This document shows, in pieces, positions 1-9,667 of a DNA stretch of 64,000 nucleotides. The stretch comes from Haberlea rhodopensis (taxonomy: Eukaryota; Streptophyta; Magnoliopsida; Lamiales; Gesneriaceae): NCBI GenBank assembly GCA_907163345.1, contig CAJQUN010000442.1, positions 372,001-436,000 on the forward strand, in the 5' to 3' direction. A program made the position numbers and the translations under genes. Position 1 is the first letter of the stretch, and every line of letters begins with the position of its first letter. The notes below the pieces were generated by a model. It searched no databases and had not been told where the DNA came from. It saw nothing but the letters and a program-made list of their open reading frames with translations.

Positions 1-598
1 CAGTAGGCTGTAAAACATGAGACGGATCTGGCTCGTACTTTCTCAACATAGAAACATGGAAGACATCATGAATTCCGGATAAGGACGGCGGTAGAGCCAA
101 TCGGTAAGCCAAAGTGCCGATACGCTGTAACACCTCATACGGTCCAACATACCTCGGGGATAACTTCCCCCGCATACCAAATCGAACAACACCCCTGAAG
201 GGTGAGATTTTCAAGAAGACCTTGTCTCCCACTTGAAATTCTAGCGGCCGTCGCCGCTTATTTGCATAGGCTGCTTGCCTATCTTGGGCCGCTTTCATCC
301 TTAAGCGTATCATCTTAATCTTTTCCTCCATGTCCTTTATCATATCCGGTCCTCCGACCGCTTTACTCGTCAAGTCCTCCCAATACAGCGGTGACCTACA
401 TCGTCGTCCGTAAAGAGCTTCAAAAGGGGCCATTTGAATGCTCGCCTGATAGCTGTTATTGTATGAGAACTCAACCAGTGGTATAGATTCTTGCCACGGA
501 GTATCAAACTCCAAAACACATGCCCTCAGCATATCTTCGAGCGTCTGTATAGTACGCTCCGTTTGGCCATCAGTCTGAGGGTGATAGGCTTGTACTTA
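1..598 (-). pseudogene. Element A integrase C-terminal part and start of chromodomain region
   Basis: This is the downstream end of the pol gene of a Tekay/Del-type Ty3/gypsy element, cut by the window edge. Reading the minus strand from about 598, the sequence continues the integrase after a frameshift: a YHPQTDGQTERT stretch, then SYNNSYQ and PFEALYGRRCRSP (which carries the expected catalytic Glu), then the GDKVFLKISPFRGV and GKLSPRYVGPYE segments typical of the integrase C-terminus, and the MLRKYEPDPSHVLQP linker that precedes a chromodomain. No stop is seen in this frame up to the edge. The enzyme inserts element cDNA into host DNA and the chromodomain would target it to marked chromatin. 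The upstream part is in another frame (570-2843). Confidence 0.85.
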
Positions 599-2843
599 GT
601 CTCACCTCGGTGCCCAAGGCTGTCTGGAGACCCTCCCAGAAATGAGAAGTAAACCTTGGGTCTCTGTCAGACACGATCGAGACTGGAATCCCATGCAACC
701 TCACTACATCCCGTACATATAATTGGGCCATCTTTAAATACGTGAAAGTCATACTGTAAGGGATGAAGTGAGCTACCTTCGTCAGCCTATCTACGATCAC
801 CCAGATCGCATCAAATCCAGAGGCCGACCTTGGCAAGTGGGTCACGAAGTCCATAGATATATGCTCCCACTTCCACTTAGGTACCTCCAAGCTCTTCAGC
901 TCGCCACCAGGCCTCTGCCTTTCTGCCTTTACTTGTTGGCAGATCAAACATCTCTTAACGAAGCTGATCACATCACGCTTCATGCGTCTCCACCAGAATT
1001 GACCACTTAGGTCCTTATACATCTTTCTTCCTCCAGGGTGGATACTGAACCGGCTATTATGAGCCCGTTCTAAAATTCCTTTACGCAATCCTGGCGCATC
1101 TGGGACCACCCATCGGTTGCCCAATCTTAAAGAGTCATCTTCAGCCACACTAAACTTTGTTGGCTGACCTCGAAGTACTATTGATGACCATCTCTGAACT
1201 TCGTCATCCAACCTCTGGGCTTTCCTGATTGCCTCAAATACGTCTGGCTCGGCCAATAAAGTCGACACCCGCACCGGCGACGTGTCTACATCGAAATCAT
1301 AGCCCAGATGGCAATAAGAAATCATCAAAGCTGATAAACACATAACGTCCTCAGCAGTACTCTTCACCTTACGACTTAAGGCGTCTGCTATCAAATTTGC
1401 CTTACCAGGATGGTACTCAATTTCACAGTCATAATCCTTGAGTAAATCCATCCACCTCCTTTGCCTCATATTCAACTCTGCCTGAGTGAACAAGAACTTC
1501 AGGCTCTTATGGTCCGTAAAAATGGTAAACGTAGTACCATAAAGGTAATGACGCCAAATCTTCAAGGCGAAAATGATAGCTGCCAGTTCCAGATCATGGA
1601 CTGGGTACCTGGTCTCATGAGGCTTCAACTGTCTCGAAGCATAGGCTACTACTTGTCTGTCTTGCATCAATACGCAGCCCAAACCCTGCAATGATGCATC
1701 CGTGTACAAGGCAAACCTCTTATCCTCAGACGGAATCACCAACACTGGTGCTGTCGTCAAACGACGCTTCAATTCTTGGAAGCTTTCCTCACAAGCTTCG
1801 GACCAAAAGAATGGGACTCCTTTCTGAGTCAGCTGTGTCAATGGCTTAGCGATCTTAGAAAATCCCTCGACAAAACGTCGGTAATAACCTGCTAAGCCAA
1901 GAAAACTCCGTATCTCGGGTACAGAAGTGGGTGCTGCCCACTGCATCACAGCTTCAATCTTCCTGGGATCCACAGATATCCCTTGGCTAGATAGGAATAC
2001 CACGCTGTCTAACCAGAATTCGCACTTGCTAAGCTTAGCATACAACTGATGATCCCTAAGGATCTGAAGTACTGTCCTCAAGTGCCGTACATGATCTTCT
2101 TCAGTCCTAGAGTAGATGAGTATGTCGTCAATGAAAACTATGACGAATTGATCCAAATACGGCTGGAACACCTTGTTCATCAAACTCATGAAAACAGCCG
2201 GGGCATTTGTCACCCCAAAAGGCATGACTAGGAACTCATAGTGCCCATACCTAGTTCTGAAGGCTGTCTTCTGGACATCCTCTTCTCTCACTCGAATCTG
2301 ATGGTACCCCGACCTCAGATCGATCTTACTGTAGAGCCTCGTACCCTGTAACTGATCAAATAAATCATCGATCCTCGGAAGTGGGTACTTATTCTTCACT
2401 GTGGCTTTGTTCAGTTGTCTGTAATCGATGCACAAACGCATCGAACCATCTTTCTTCTTCACAAATAACACTGGTGCTCCCCAGGGCGATACGCTAGGGC
2501 GTATATAGCCCTTATCAAGGAGCTCTTGCAACTGAATCTTTAATTCCCTTAGCTCCGCTGGTGCCATCCTATAAGGGGCACGAGAAATGGCAGACGTCCC
2601 CGGTAATAATTCAATCCCAAACTCGACCTCTCTCGTCGGCGGGAATCCGGGAATCTCCTCCGGAAAGACATCGGGAAATTCCGCCACTACGGGCACATCC
2701 TCAGCTTTTACTTCTTCTTTCTTTTCCGTAACATCAACGGCATATATGAGATATCCTGTGTGGCCTTTTTCCAATAACTGTGCATCTTGACAGCAGATAT
2801 CAATGGAATCTTTGAGCGAGAACCATCCCCATAGAACGTCCAT
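570..2843 (-). pseudogene. Element A reverse transcriptase, RNase H and integrase N-terminal part
   Basis: A 757-codon open frame. Homology to the sister copy E begins near position 2780 (QLLEKGHTGYLIYAVD). It runs through the RT palm, with the FIDD catalytic box at 2124-2135, RNase H with YTDASLQGLGCVL, an integrase HHCC zinc finger (HNSRFSIHPGG, then CLICQQVK) and the first two catalytic Asp of the integrase core (FDAIWVIVDRLTK and SIVSDRDPRFT). Compared with E it lacks four codons in the RT near 1985-1990 (VVFLSSQGIS against VVFLGHVISSSGIS). A one-base indel near 598 ends the frame inside the integrase. The first 20 or so residues are out of frame with the family and not genuine. It belongs to one pol polyprotein with the protease upstream. 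Confidence 0.9.
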
Positions 2844-2861
2844 GGAATTCCCATATCGGAC

Positions 2862-3185
2862 TTAAACCGTACAAGTTCTCTGCCTGCAGTTCACAACTGC
2901 CTGATACCTGTTCAGAACGTCGATGCCCAGAATGCAGTCAAAATCTGACATTCCCAGAACAATCAAATCTGACCTTAGTTCTTTATCCTCAAAATAAATG
3001 AGGCCATTGTAGACGATCCGATCAGTAATCATACTTCTTCCAGCGGGGGTCGAGACTATGAGAGGCGTGGGCGACGGAGAAGTGCATATGTGGTGTCTTT
3101 CCACAAAACTTGTTGACACAAAAGAGTGTGACGCACCTGTGTCGATCAATATAAAAGCAGGGTGCGTAAATAAAAGACACGTACC
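2862..3185 (-). pseudogene. Element A aspartic protease
   Basis: Retroviral-type aspartic protease segment of the polyprotein. The active-site motif DTGASHSFV lies at the start, and a later DFDCILGIDVL motif matches the second conserved stretch of the family. The enzyme would cut the Gag-Pol precursor inside virus-like particles. It is in a different frame from gag: compared with element E, one base is missing near 3185, just after the EEVIA codons. At its far end the frame stops after CRQRT near 2862, where E continues without a break into the RT linker, so a second shift lies between 2870 and 2785. The element is therefore not functional as written. Confidence 0.88.
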
Positions 3186-4300
3186 GCTATAACCTCCTCC
3201 GGAGCCGCTGAAGCTTGCTCCCTTGTCAATGCATAGACTTGTCCTTGAGGTGGCCCCATGGGCTGACCTCCATGCTGACGCGGCACAAATGGGGGTCTGT
3301 GCTGTGCTGTCCTATCTGCAGGCCTCCCCGCAGAACCCTGTTGACTTCCCCTGTTGGGACACTGTCTAGCAAAGTGGCCCTTGTCGCCACAAACATAGCA
3401 CCCTATACAGTCTTTCGCCAGATGTGGTTGCCCACAAAGAGTGCATTGGATCTTCCCGGATCTGTCTCCCTGAGACTGCCCCCTTCCAGATGGGGCATCA
3501 CCTCTTCGGTTTCCTTTCCACCTATTGTCGGACTTCTTACCACTAAACCTTGACGCTGAGGAGTTCCCCCTTGACTTGAACTGATCATTCCTCGGCTTCA
3601 AATTATCCGGAGTGGATTTCTGAGAGGGTGCCGACGGTGGTATAACATCGGGGTATGCACCCACTCCTAGTTCGGCTAGCTCAGCCCTTGAGAGTGCATC
3701 ATCAAAACAAGTAGGGCCATAAGTGATCACCCTATCGTATAGCTCCGGCCTCAATCCTTTCATGAAATTCCTCATCTTTGCTTGCGTGCTCGTGGCAATG
3801 TGAGGCACATATCGGAGCAAGGAGCAAAACTGAAGAGCATAATCCGATACCGACATATTACCTTGCTTGAGGTGAGTGAATTCATCTTCCTTAGCCTGTC
3901 GTGCTGCAGCCGAGAAATAACGGTTCAGGAAGCGAGTTCGAAACATTTTCCAGTTAACTTCATGCCCTTGAGCCTCTTGCTCTACCACAGTGGTCTTCCA
4001 CCACATCAGCGCCTTCTTGGCCAACTGGAACTCTGCTAACCGTATCCATGTTGTCTTCGCACATGGGGCTGCCACAAAGATTTGCTCTATTCTTTCCAAC
4101 CATTCCTCAGCTCGTTCCCCAGTTTCGGTTCCTTCAAAGGTTGGGGGTCGGTAAGCAAGAAACTGAGTTAAGCTTAGCTCCCCTGGCAACAACCGTTGTT
4201 CGGCCGGTTCATCATCAAAAGCTGGCGGGGGTAGGGGATTCGTACGCCCCGCGCTTGCATTGACGCTCACTGCGTCACCTACCTCCACATTTGCTGCCAT
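3186..4300 (-). pseudogene. Element A Gag (capsid and zinc-knuckle nucleocapsid)
   Basis: Gag of the Tekay-type element, about 370 residues. The ATG at 4300 is preferred to the upstream in-frame TTG because the sister copies E and H start at the same MAAN/MAAI position. It holds the retrotransposon gag domain (EWLERIEQIF, FLNRYFSAAARQAKEDEF, YALQFCSLLRYVPHIA, GLRPELYDRVI), a basic Ser/Arg-rich linker, and two cysteine knuckles: CTLCGQPHLAKDC and the canonical CX2CX4HX4C form CYVCGDKGHFARQC. Gag packages element RNA and builds the particle. The frame is open to the gag-protease junction, where a single-base deletion shifts it. No ribosomal frameshift signal is needed in the family, since E reads through the same place in one frame. 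Confidence 0.9.
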
Positions 4301-4506
4301 ACTGCAACACAAGGATTAACAACAAGATCCAAAAGCAGTTCGTATAATACTTTGTTAGATAAACAAAACATGTTAGCATAACATCATATACTTCATATGC
4401 AACTTATGCACAAAACATGTTCGAAAGTAGGCACCTAGCTAACTTATTGCTAAGGCTACCCTTCACTCATTCCCGGGTTATCTAACCACTGCTCTTATAC
4501 CACTAA
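4301..4506 (-). other. Element A leader and primer-binding site
   Basis: This is the untranslated leader between the 5' LTR and gag. The primer-binding site for initiator-Met tRNA is at 4491-4502 and reads TGGTATAAGAGC on the minus strand. Other copies in the window read TGGTATCAGAGC, so this one carries a C-to-A mismatch in the primer core. The rest of the leader has no feature I recognise. Confidence 0.8.
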
Positions 4507-4954
4507 TGTAGGGTCTTCCTACCTTAATATCATTTAGTACACATAAATTGGACAGAACATGCATTTATAACCTCTTAAGGGTTCCGGTTGTAGCTTGAGC
4601 TAAGGAGATTACAGGCCAAAATAAAGTTTTCAAAAGCTATTTAATTACATTCCCAATAAGAATGTTAAAGCTATAGATTTACACTACTCCTAGAGTAGAG
4701 ACTATTAAAATCCTGCTTCCTACGTTCATCATGCTCCCTTTAGCTCACTTCCTCAACCCGACCCTAGGCACTTGGTCCAAAAGTGTACCTACAGGGATAA
4801 CACATCATGAGCATACACATGTTTACTTAACATTACATAAAAGCATACAATAATGCATAACATCCTAGTTAAGTAAAGGTTATTGGTCGTCCTTCGACTT
4901 CCTTTGTTATCCCTGGCTCTTATTCATATATTAGGGCGTCTTACCCCATTGTAT

Positions 4955-5220
4955 GGTATCTTACCATATCATAATCATCGTGTGGCATCTTACCACGTGG
5001 GCATCTTACCCAATCATATGGCGTCTTACCATATTATAAATATTGCGTGGCATCTTGCCACGTGGGCATCTTACCCAATCATATGGCGTCTTACCATATC
5101 ATAAACATTGCGTGGCATCTTACCACGTGGGCATCTTACCCAATCATATGGCGTCTTACCATATCATAAACATTGCGTGGCATCTTACCACGTGGGCATC
5201 TTACCCAATCATATGCTTTG
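4955..5220 (-). repeat. 65-bp tandem repeat in LTR A
   Basis: About four copies of a unit built from short blocks of the form GTAAGATGCC (seen as GGCATCTTAC on the plus strand). The block GTGGCATCT recurs at 4981, 5047, 5112 and 5177, giving a period of 65-66 bp. A related repeat with a 60-bp period lies in solo LTR S2. Confidence 0.9.
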
Positions 5221-5269
5221 GGTGGTGTCTCACCACATGGGCGTCTTACCCAACCATACACGTCGTATG

Positions 5270-5470
5270 ACCTTATCATAAACTTCGTCATTATAGACGT
5301 CCTCATAAACATCGTTATCATAAACATCATCTTAAGCCTCATCATCATAACATCATCGTAAGCATCATTATCGTAACATCATCATAAGCATCATCATCAT
5401 AACATCATCATAAGCATCATCATCATAACATCACGTCATCATCGTAAACATCATCTTAAACATCATCATA
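5270..5470. repeat. CATCAT-rich simple sequence
   Basis: Irregular low-complexity run of CATCATCATAA-type units inside LTR A. A similar run is at 57945-58105 in the LTR of element B. Confidence 0.85.
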
Positions 5471-5502
5471 ATATGTAAGGGCATGGTTTACCGTCCGATG
5501 CT

Positions 5503-5521
5503 CGTACGTCTCTTACGTACC
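5503..5521 (-). promoter_or_regulatory. Inverted ACGT pair in LTR A
   Basis: The minus strand reads GGTACGTAAGAGACGTACG, an inverted repeat of GTACGT around a short spacer, with two ACGT cores 9 bp apart. The same module is in nearly every LTR of the window, just downstream of the palindrome array in LTR order. The ACGT cores resemble bZIP binding sites; that role is inference. Confidence 0.55.
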
Positions 5522-5682
5522 TTAATTCCCAAAAGTGGAGAATTTGGAGAGCTTTATCTCCTGGATGTTGTGGGCACCTGGGATGGTTCTACACAACCAT
5601 ACAAATTGATATTAGAAGCTAAACATAGTCCAATATCCAAAAATCCCACAAAAATATCAAAAATCCACTTTTCTTCAGCTCG

Positions 5683-5888
5683 CGATCGATCGCCGCCCAG
5701 GCGCGATCGATCGCGAGACCACACTGGACGAGGGGGCAAAATTTCCTTCTTGGCGATCGATCGCCACTTTTGGCGCGATCGATCGCCAGGCTCGCCGATC
5801 GATCGCCCAAAAGTGGCGATCGATCGCCAAATGCCTCTGGCTGGCACTGGACGCTCGCGATCGATCGCCAAGAACGGGCGATCGATCG
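5683..5888. repeat. CGATCGATCG palindrome array in LTR A (8 copies)
   Basis: Eight copies of CGATCGATCG with centres at 5687.5, 5708.5, 5758.5, 5780.5, 5800.5, 5821.5, 5862.5 and 5883.5, so gaps of 21, 50, 22, 20, 21, 41 and 21 bp. Most are extended to GCGATCGATCGC or GGCGATCGATCGCC. The spacers are not repeated. Confidence 0.92.
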
Positions 5889-6561
5889 TCGAGTGCTGTA
5901 CATCGAATTTTCGCCATTAATGCTCATTTTTCAAGCTCTTTCACATGCCACCCCAAAACCAAACTTCCATAAAACATCAATAACATCAAAACCCACTAAA
6001 ACCCACATAAAACACTTCAAAAAGCACCATAAACAACACATACCCAAACAAACCCACATAAAACATCAAAAACTTAACCCATTTCAACACCAAACATCAT
6101 AAAACTTGTAGGAATGGTTCCATACCTCTTGTAGGCTCCAAATCCTAGCAAAGATCACACAAACAAGGTTTTTGTGGAACTTTCCTTCTTCCTTTTTGGT
6201 GGATTTCGAAAATGGGTAGGGTTTGGGATTGGGAAGTGATTTGGGGATTTTTAAAAGGTGAAAGTAAAGTGGGGGGGTTTAAAGTGATGGGTAGGGGATT
6301 TAAAAGGGGTTGTAATAACTTAATACAAATTGTACCCCAAACTTAACATGATGTATAAAATACCCTACTTGGTATTTCAAAAGCACTTTTCAACAATGCT
6401 CTAAACTTCATTTAAAATCACATCTTCCTCATATTTGATAATTTAACACAATTAATCATGTTAACATCTTAATACCCAACACATAAATCCATCAACACAT
6501 GATACATCATATAAACATAATTAATGTCCAAGTTACCATTAATTAATTTCGGGGCATCACA

Positions 6562-6668
6562 CCTGTAATCCTATCAGCTCACGTAACAACCGGAACCCTA
6601 AAACCTTATAAATGCATGTTTAGTCCATTATATGTGTTTTGATGATGTTAAGGTAGGAAGACCCTAAA
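6562..6668 (+). repeat. 3' end of an older plus-strand LTR
   Basis: About 107 bp matching the last part of Tekay-type LTRs such as S2: GTAATCCT, then AACAACCGGAACC, then AAGGTAGGAAGACCCTAAA, where the usual terminal ACA has become AAA. It is the target into which element A inserted; its upstream part would lie beyond A. Confidence 0.75.
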
Positions 6669-7709
6669 TCTTTTCCATGTCAAAATATATCATCTCAGAG
6701 AGGGAGAGGAGGCCGAAATTATCCAAGGAGAACCGTAGCCGCCACCGAGAAGAACCCTGAGGAAAAGCCATCTTCCTCCGTTCTTCATCCGAGTTTGAGC
6801 GAGACGTTTCCGGAGTGCAAGGAAGGAGCAAGAGAAGAGATTACGGTGCAACGCACGGATTTGTTCCCACGTTTATCGTATTTCTAAACTCTGATTTATT
6901 TGATTTTCATAATATTTTGATGTTTTTGAGGTTGAGAAACAATTAAACATCTCATTTATTTGATTTGAATTGAATTGGGTTTATTTTATCAAGTTTGAGT
7001 ATAATAATGTTTGAGTTATTGATTCGATTGTGGTTGAGTGGATTGAATTCTTATTGTTCATGAATTATGTGCTTAATAATATCAAAGCCCAGCTAACTTT
7101 GATTGAATTTGTGAGTTATAACCGAGATCGAGAGATAACGTTATAATACGCTACAATATTTCATGATGTATGTTTAAGATTGAGATCGAGAGATGAAATC
7201 ATATACGCGAGCACTTTGAATCGAGAGATTTAGAGTAACTAGGTTTTGAAGATTTATGCAATATCGGATTAGTAAATAAGTGAACGAGAGTTACTTATTC
7301 TAAGTTGATATTAGTTTCTTTACAGCTCGAGAGAGTGTATTGAATAATAGCGAAAGCCTTTCACCTTAAGAATCGATTGTTTAGTAGTTGCTTATTCAAA
7401 CGAATCATTGACGAAAACACAGTTGAACGAAGAGCTAGATAAATTTCTCGAGCGAAATTCATTTGCATATCCGGAAGCCATTTATTCTATTTATTCTTGT
7501 TTTATTTGGATTCTTTAATTCTAAATTTGCATTAGTTAATCTACCCTCTTTTTAATCGTAGGCTAAATATAATTTTACTAGTTTTATTTGGTACTTATAT
7601 GTTAGTCCCTGTGAATTCGACAACCCTTACTTTCATTTAACCATACTAAAACTAGACACCGTGCACTTGCGGTAAAGAATCGCTACACTGAGAATTTTCT
7701 GTTTAACCA
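6669..7709 (+). repeat. Truncated Athila-like LTR, plus strand
   Basis: This stretch reads as the reverse complement of the element D LTRs (28989-30477 and 44257-45747), from the segment with AGAGAGGG through GAAAAGCCATCTTCCTCCG and CCGGAGTGCAAGG to the ACACCGTGCACTTGCGGTA segment near the LTR end. The upstream third, which in D holds the palindrome array, is missing, and the expected terminus and tRNA-Asp primer site are also absent. Confidence 0.8.
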
Positions 7710-7789
7710 ATTTGTTTTTTTGTTTATCTCATTCGAAAAAGAAAAAAATTATATATATTTATTTTGTTTTTGTTTTGTTTGTCTTGTGA

Positions 7790-8838
7790 GGTACTTGGAG
7801 ATGCTACATCAACAAGCCTTCACAAGCTTTGCCCAACAACGTTCCGAGCCGTTCTACGCTGTTTGGGAGAGATTCAATGAATTGGCCAACACATTCCGGT
7901 ATCACAACTTTTCGAACTATACTCTCCTGCAATATTTCTTCAAAGGGTTGGATGCACAGACACGAGAATGGGTATTTAGCGGAGCACTGGCAACTGGAAG
8001 TCCTTGGTTGAAAGAGATGAAGACAGTGTATTGCACCTGTTCAATGATATGGCGGACTTCGATCATCACTGGCATTGTGATCCTTCACTACAAGGTTGGA
8101 GTCACCAATACCCACAGGAGCTTCACTACCCTATTGATACGCCACAACCATTTGAACATCACGAAGAGAGGAGAGATAGTTCTGCAGATGTCACGACTCA
8201 GTTAGAGGATACCTTAGTAAGATTCATGGCATCAACCGATAACAGTTTGGAGTACCAACTCTATGCGTCACCTGGAGCAGCAAATGGCGGTCCTCATGGA
8301 AATAATTTCAACTAGCTGCCAAGAGGAAGAGATGAGGGCTACAAATCAAGAGGCGACGGATCGAGTTTGGTTATATGATGATGCTCACTCAACCAACCAA
8401 GTTTGGAGGAGTGATCCTACTAGCGTGGAAGAGTCAAGGGAACTTGAGCCTCTTCAAGAGATTGAGCCTACTTCAGAGTTGTCATCCGAGGATTTCCCAT
8501 ATGAAGATGAGTCGAATGTGATGTTGGAGAAGGAAGAGACTTGCGAAGATTCCGATTTGAGTCCATCGATGGAGACATGTTCTATGTCATATGTGGATCC
8601 GTATTTTCCATCGATGCCAACTTCACCGCACTACATCCTCCAAGATTTGAAGCCAAGTCAAGAATCATTCTCCCATGCCTACCAATTCAAGAATGTTGTT
8701 GGAGCGACGAGCTTACACTGTTACAATCTTGCCAATCTTGAGGGCATACTGAATGAAGACCCATTAGTGGTATCATACGATAATTACTATGGGCGACAGC
8801 CGCTCTTTGATGGTTTTGATTATGTATATCGTGGATAG
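7790..8838 (+). pseudogene. Broken Athila/Tat-like gag remnant
   Basis: Reading the plus strand from about 7790, the peptide FYAVWERFNELAN followed by QYFFKGLDAQTREWV matches the retrotransposon gag domain (compare FDPESLYEAWYRFKDLL in element D). The frame breaks near 8000 and again near 8262. The pieces are about 7790-8000, 8004-8262 (HLFNDMADFDHHW, TLVRFMASTDNSLEYQ) and 8263-8838, which begins with the HLEQQMAVLMEII stretch usual after such a domain and ends in an acidic tail of about 170 residues that I do not recognise. No zinc knuckle, protease or RT follows. It is probably part of a non-autonomous element with the LTR fragment upstream. The first part of the longest open frame (7720-7790) is low-complexity leader and not genuine coding. 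Confidence 0.65.
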
Positions 8839-8839
8839 T

Positions 8840-9662
8840 GAATCCTTATATGTGATGAAATATGTGAAATGATAGTGTTATATCGTGATAATGGGATCAA
8901 TTATTGTGTTTGATTATTGTGTGGAAATTGATGAATGTTCCGGTAGCCTTTATCTCCGAGCGAGGGAGGTACTTGCCGCTGTCATATGAAGCGATGGTAG
9001 TATGATATTTGCTGCTATCATGTCTAAGCGAGGTAACATGCCGCTGTCATTGTCGAAGCGAGGGATATCATATGATGCCGCTATATGTCGAAGCGAGGGG
9101 TCCTAAAATTCCGCTGTTGTATTGGGACCGGAACAGTCACAATTCTAGTGATTAATGTGGAATATTGTGGTTATAACTGGAAACGCGTTATCGATCATTA
9201 TATTGTGAACAAATGATTTTGTGCATGAGTTTATGAAACAGGAACAACAATGAAATGTGCTAATGTGGTAATCGAGGAGCATATCTATTAATCATCTCAT
9301 GCGCTTATTTATTTTATTAAGTGGATTGTGATAAGTGGTGATGTATATGCTCATGGTGAGTTGTTCCTGTAGGTACGCCTTTGGACCAACGAGGGGCTAA
9401 GGGTCGAGTTGAGACTGTGAGCTGAAGGAGGCATGAAAGAAGATAGAATACAGGAATTTTTGGATAGTCTCTACTCTAGGAGTAGTATAATTCTATCGCT
9501 TTAACATTCATTATTGAGAATGTAATTAATTAGCTTTTGAAGTTTTATTTTGGCCTGTAATCTTATTGAGCTCACGTAACAACCGGAACCCTAAGATGTC
9601 TTTAATGCATGTTTAGCCCTATTTATGTCTTGATTACTCTGTTAAGGTAGAGAGTCCTTACA
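8840..9662 (+). repeat. 3' part of a plus-strand LTR
   Basis: It ends in CTGTTAAGGTAGAGAGTCCTTACA-type sequence at 9662 and shares with the other LTRs the GTTCCTGTAGGTACGCC segment (near 9365), the CTACTCTAGGAGTAG hairpin (9471-9485) and AACAACCGGAACCC. Four or five CCGCT/AGCG inverted pairs lie at 8970-9115. The left limit is uncertain; the palindrome array and LTR start are not present. Confidence 0.7.
8970..9115 (+). repeat. CCGCT/AGCG inverted-pair cluster
   Basis: Repeated GCCGCT, a spacer of about 9-12 bases, then AAGCGAGG. Copies lie at 8975-8995, 9011-9033, 9040-9064 and 9077-9098. Each pair could fold into a short hairpin. The same module recurs at 34310-34495, 41145-41335, 15360-15560, 57770-57895 and 21640-22130. 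Confidence 0.75.
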
Positions 9663-9667
9663 ATAAT

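Larger units (their letters stand above)
4507..6561 (-). repeat. 5' LTR of element A (Tekay type)
   Basis: A 2055-bp LTR whose minus strand starts TGTGATGCCCCGAAAT and ends GAAGACCCTACA, directly followed by the primer site. In LTR order it holds a TATA-like TTTTATACA stretch near 6350, the CGATCGATCG palindrome array (5683-5888), an inverted GTACGT/ACGTAC pair (5503-5521), CAT-rich simple sequence, a 65-bp tandem repeat, and a CTACTC/GAGTAG hairpin (4684-4698). It abuts the end of an older plus-strand LTR at 6562, so A inserted into that LTR. The matching left LTR is outside the window. Confidence 0.9.

Noticed and set aside
768..1010. Plus-strand open frames over pol genes of A, B and E (for example 768-1010, 2049-2231, 36796-37332 on the opposite strand).
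   Set aside because: They are antisense shadows of the RT and integrase reading frames.
4883..5270. Open frame with repeated peptides of the type ASYHVGILPNHM (also 23801-24048).
   Set aside because: It is a translation of the 65-bp or 60-bp tandem repeat in an LTR. The S2 array has lost the frame, and no family is matched.
5270..5470. CATCAT-rich stretch as a satellite or centromere repeat.
   Set aside because: Short, irregular and confined to LTRs of A and B; no long monomer array.
5683..5888. CRISPR-like look: short palindromic repeats with unique spacers.
   Set aside because: The context is a eukaryotic LTR. Repeats are only 10-14 bp, spacers vary from about 8 to 50 bp, there is no leader and no cas gene.
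5554..5927. Overlapping open frames with repeated GDRSP, AIDR and RSIA peptides at the palindrome arrays (also 12903-13323, 15831-16203, 24864-25396, 33676-33858, 54556-54915, 58309-58658).
   Set aside because: CGATCGATCG has no stop in any frame, so it opens all six frames at once. The peptides appear on both strands and have no start context or family motif.
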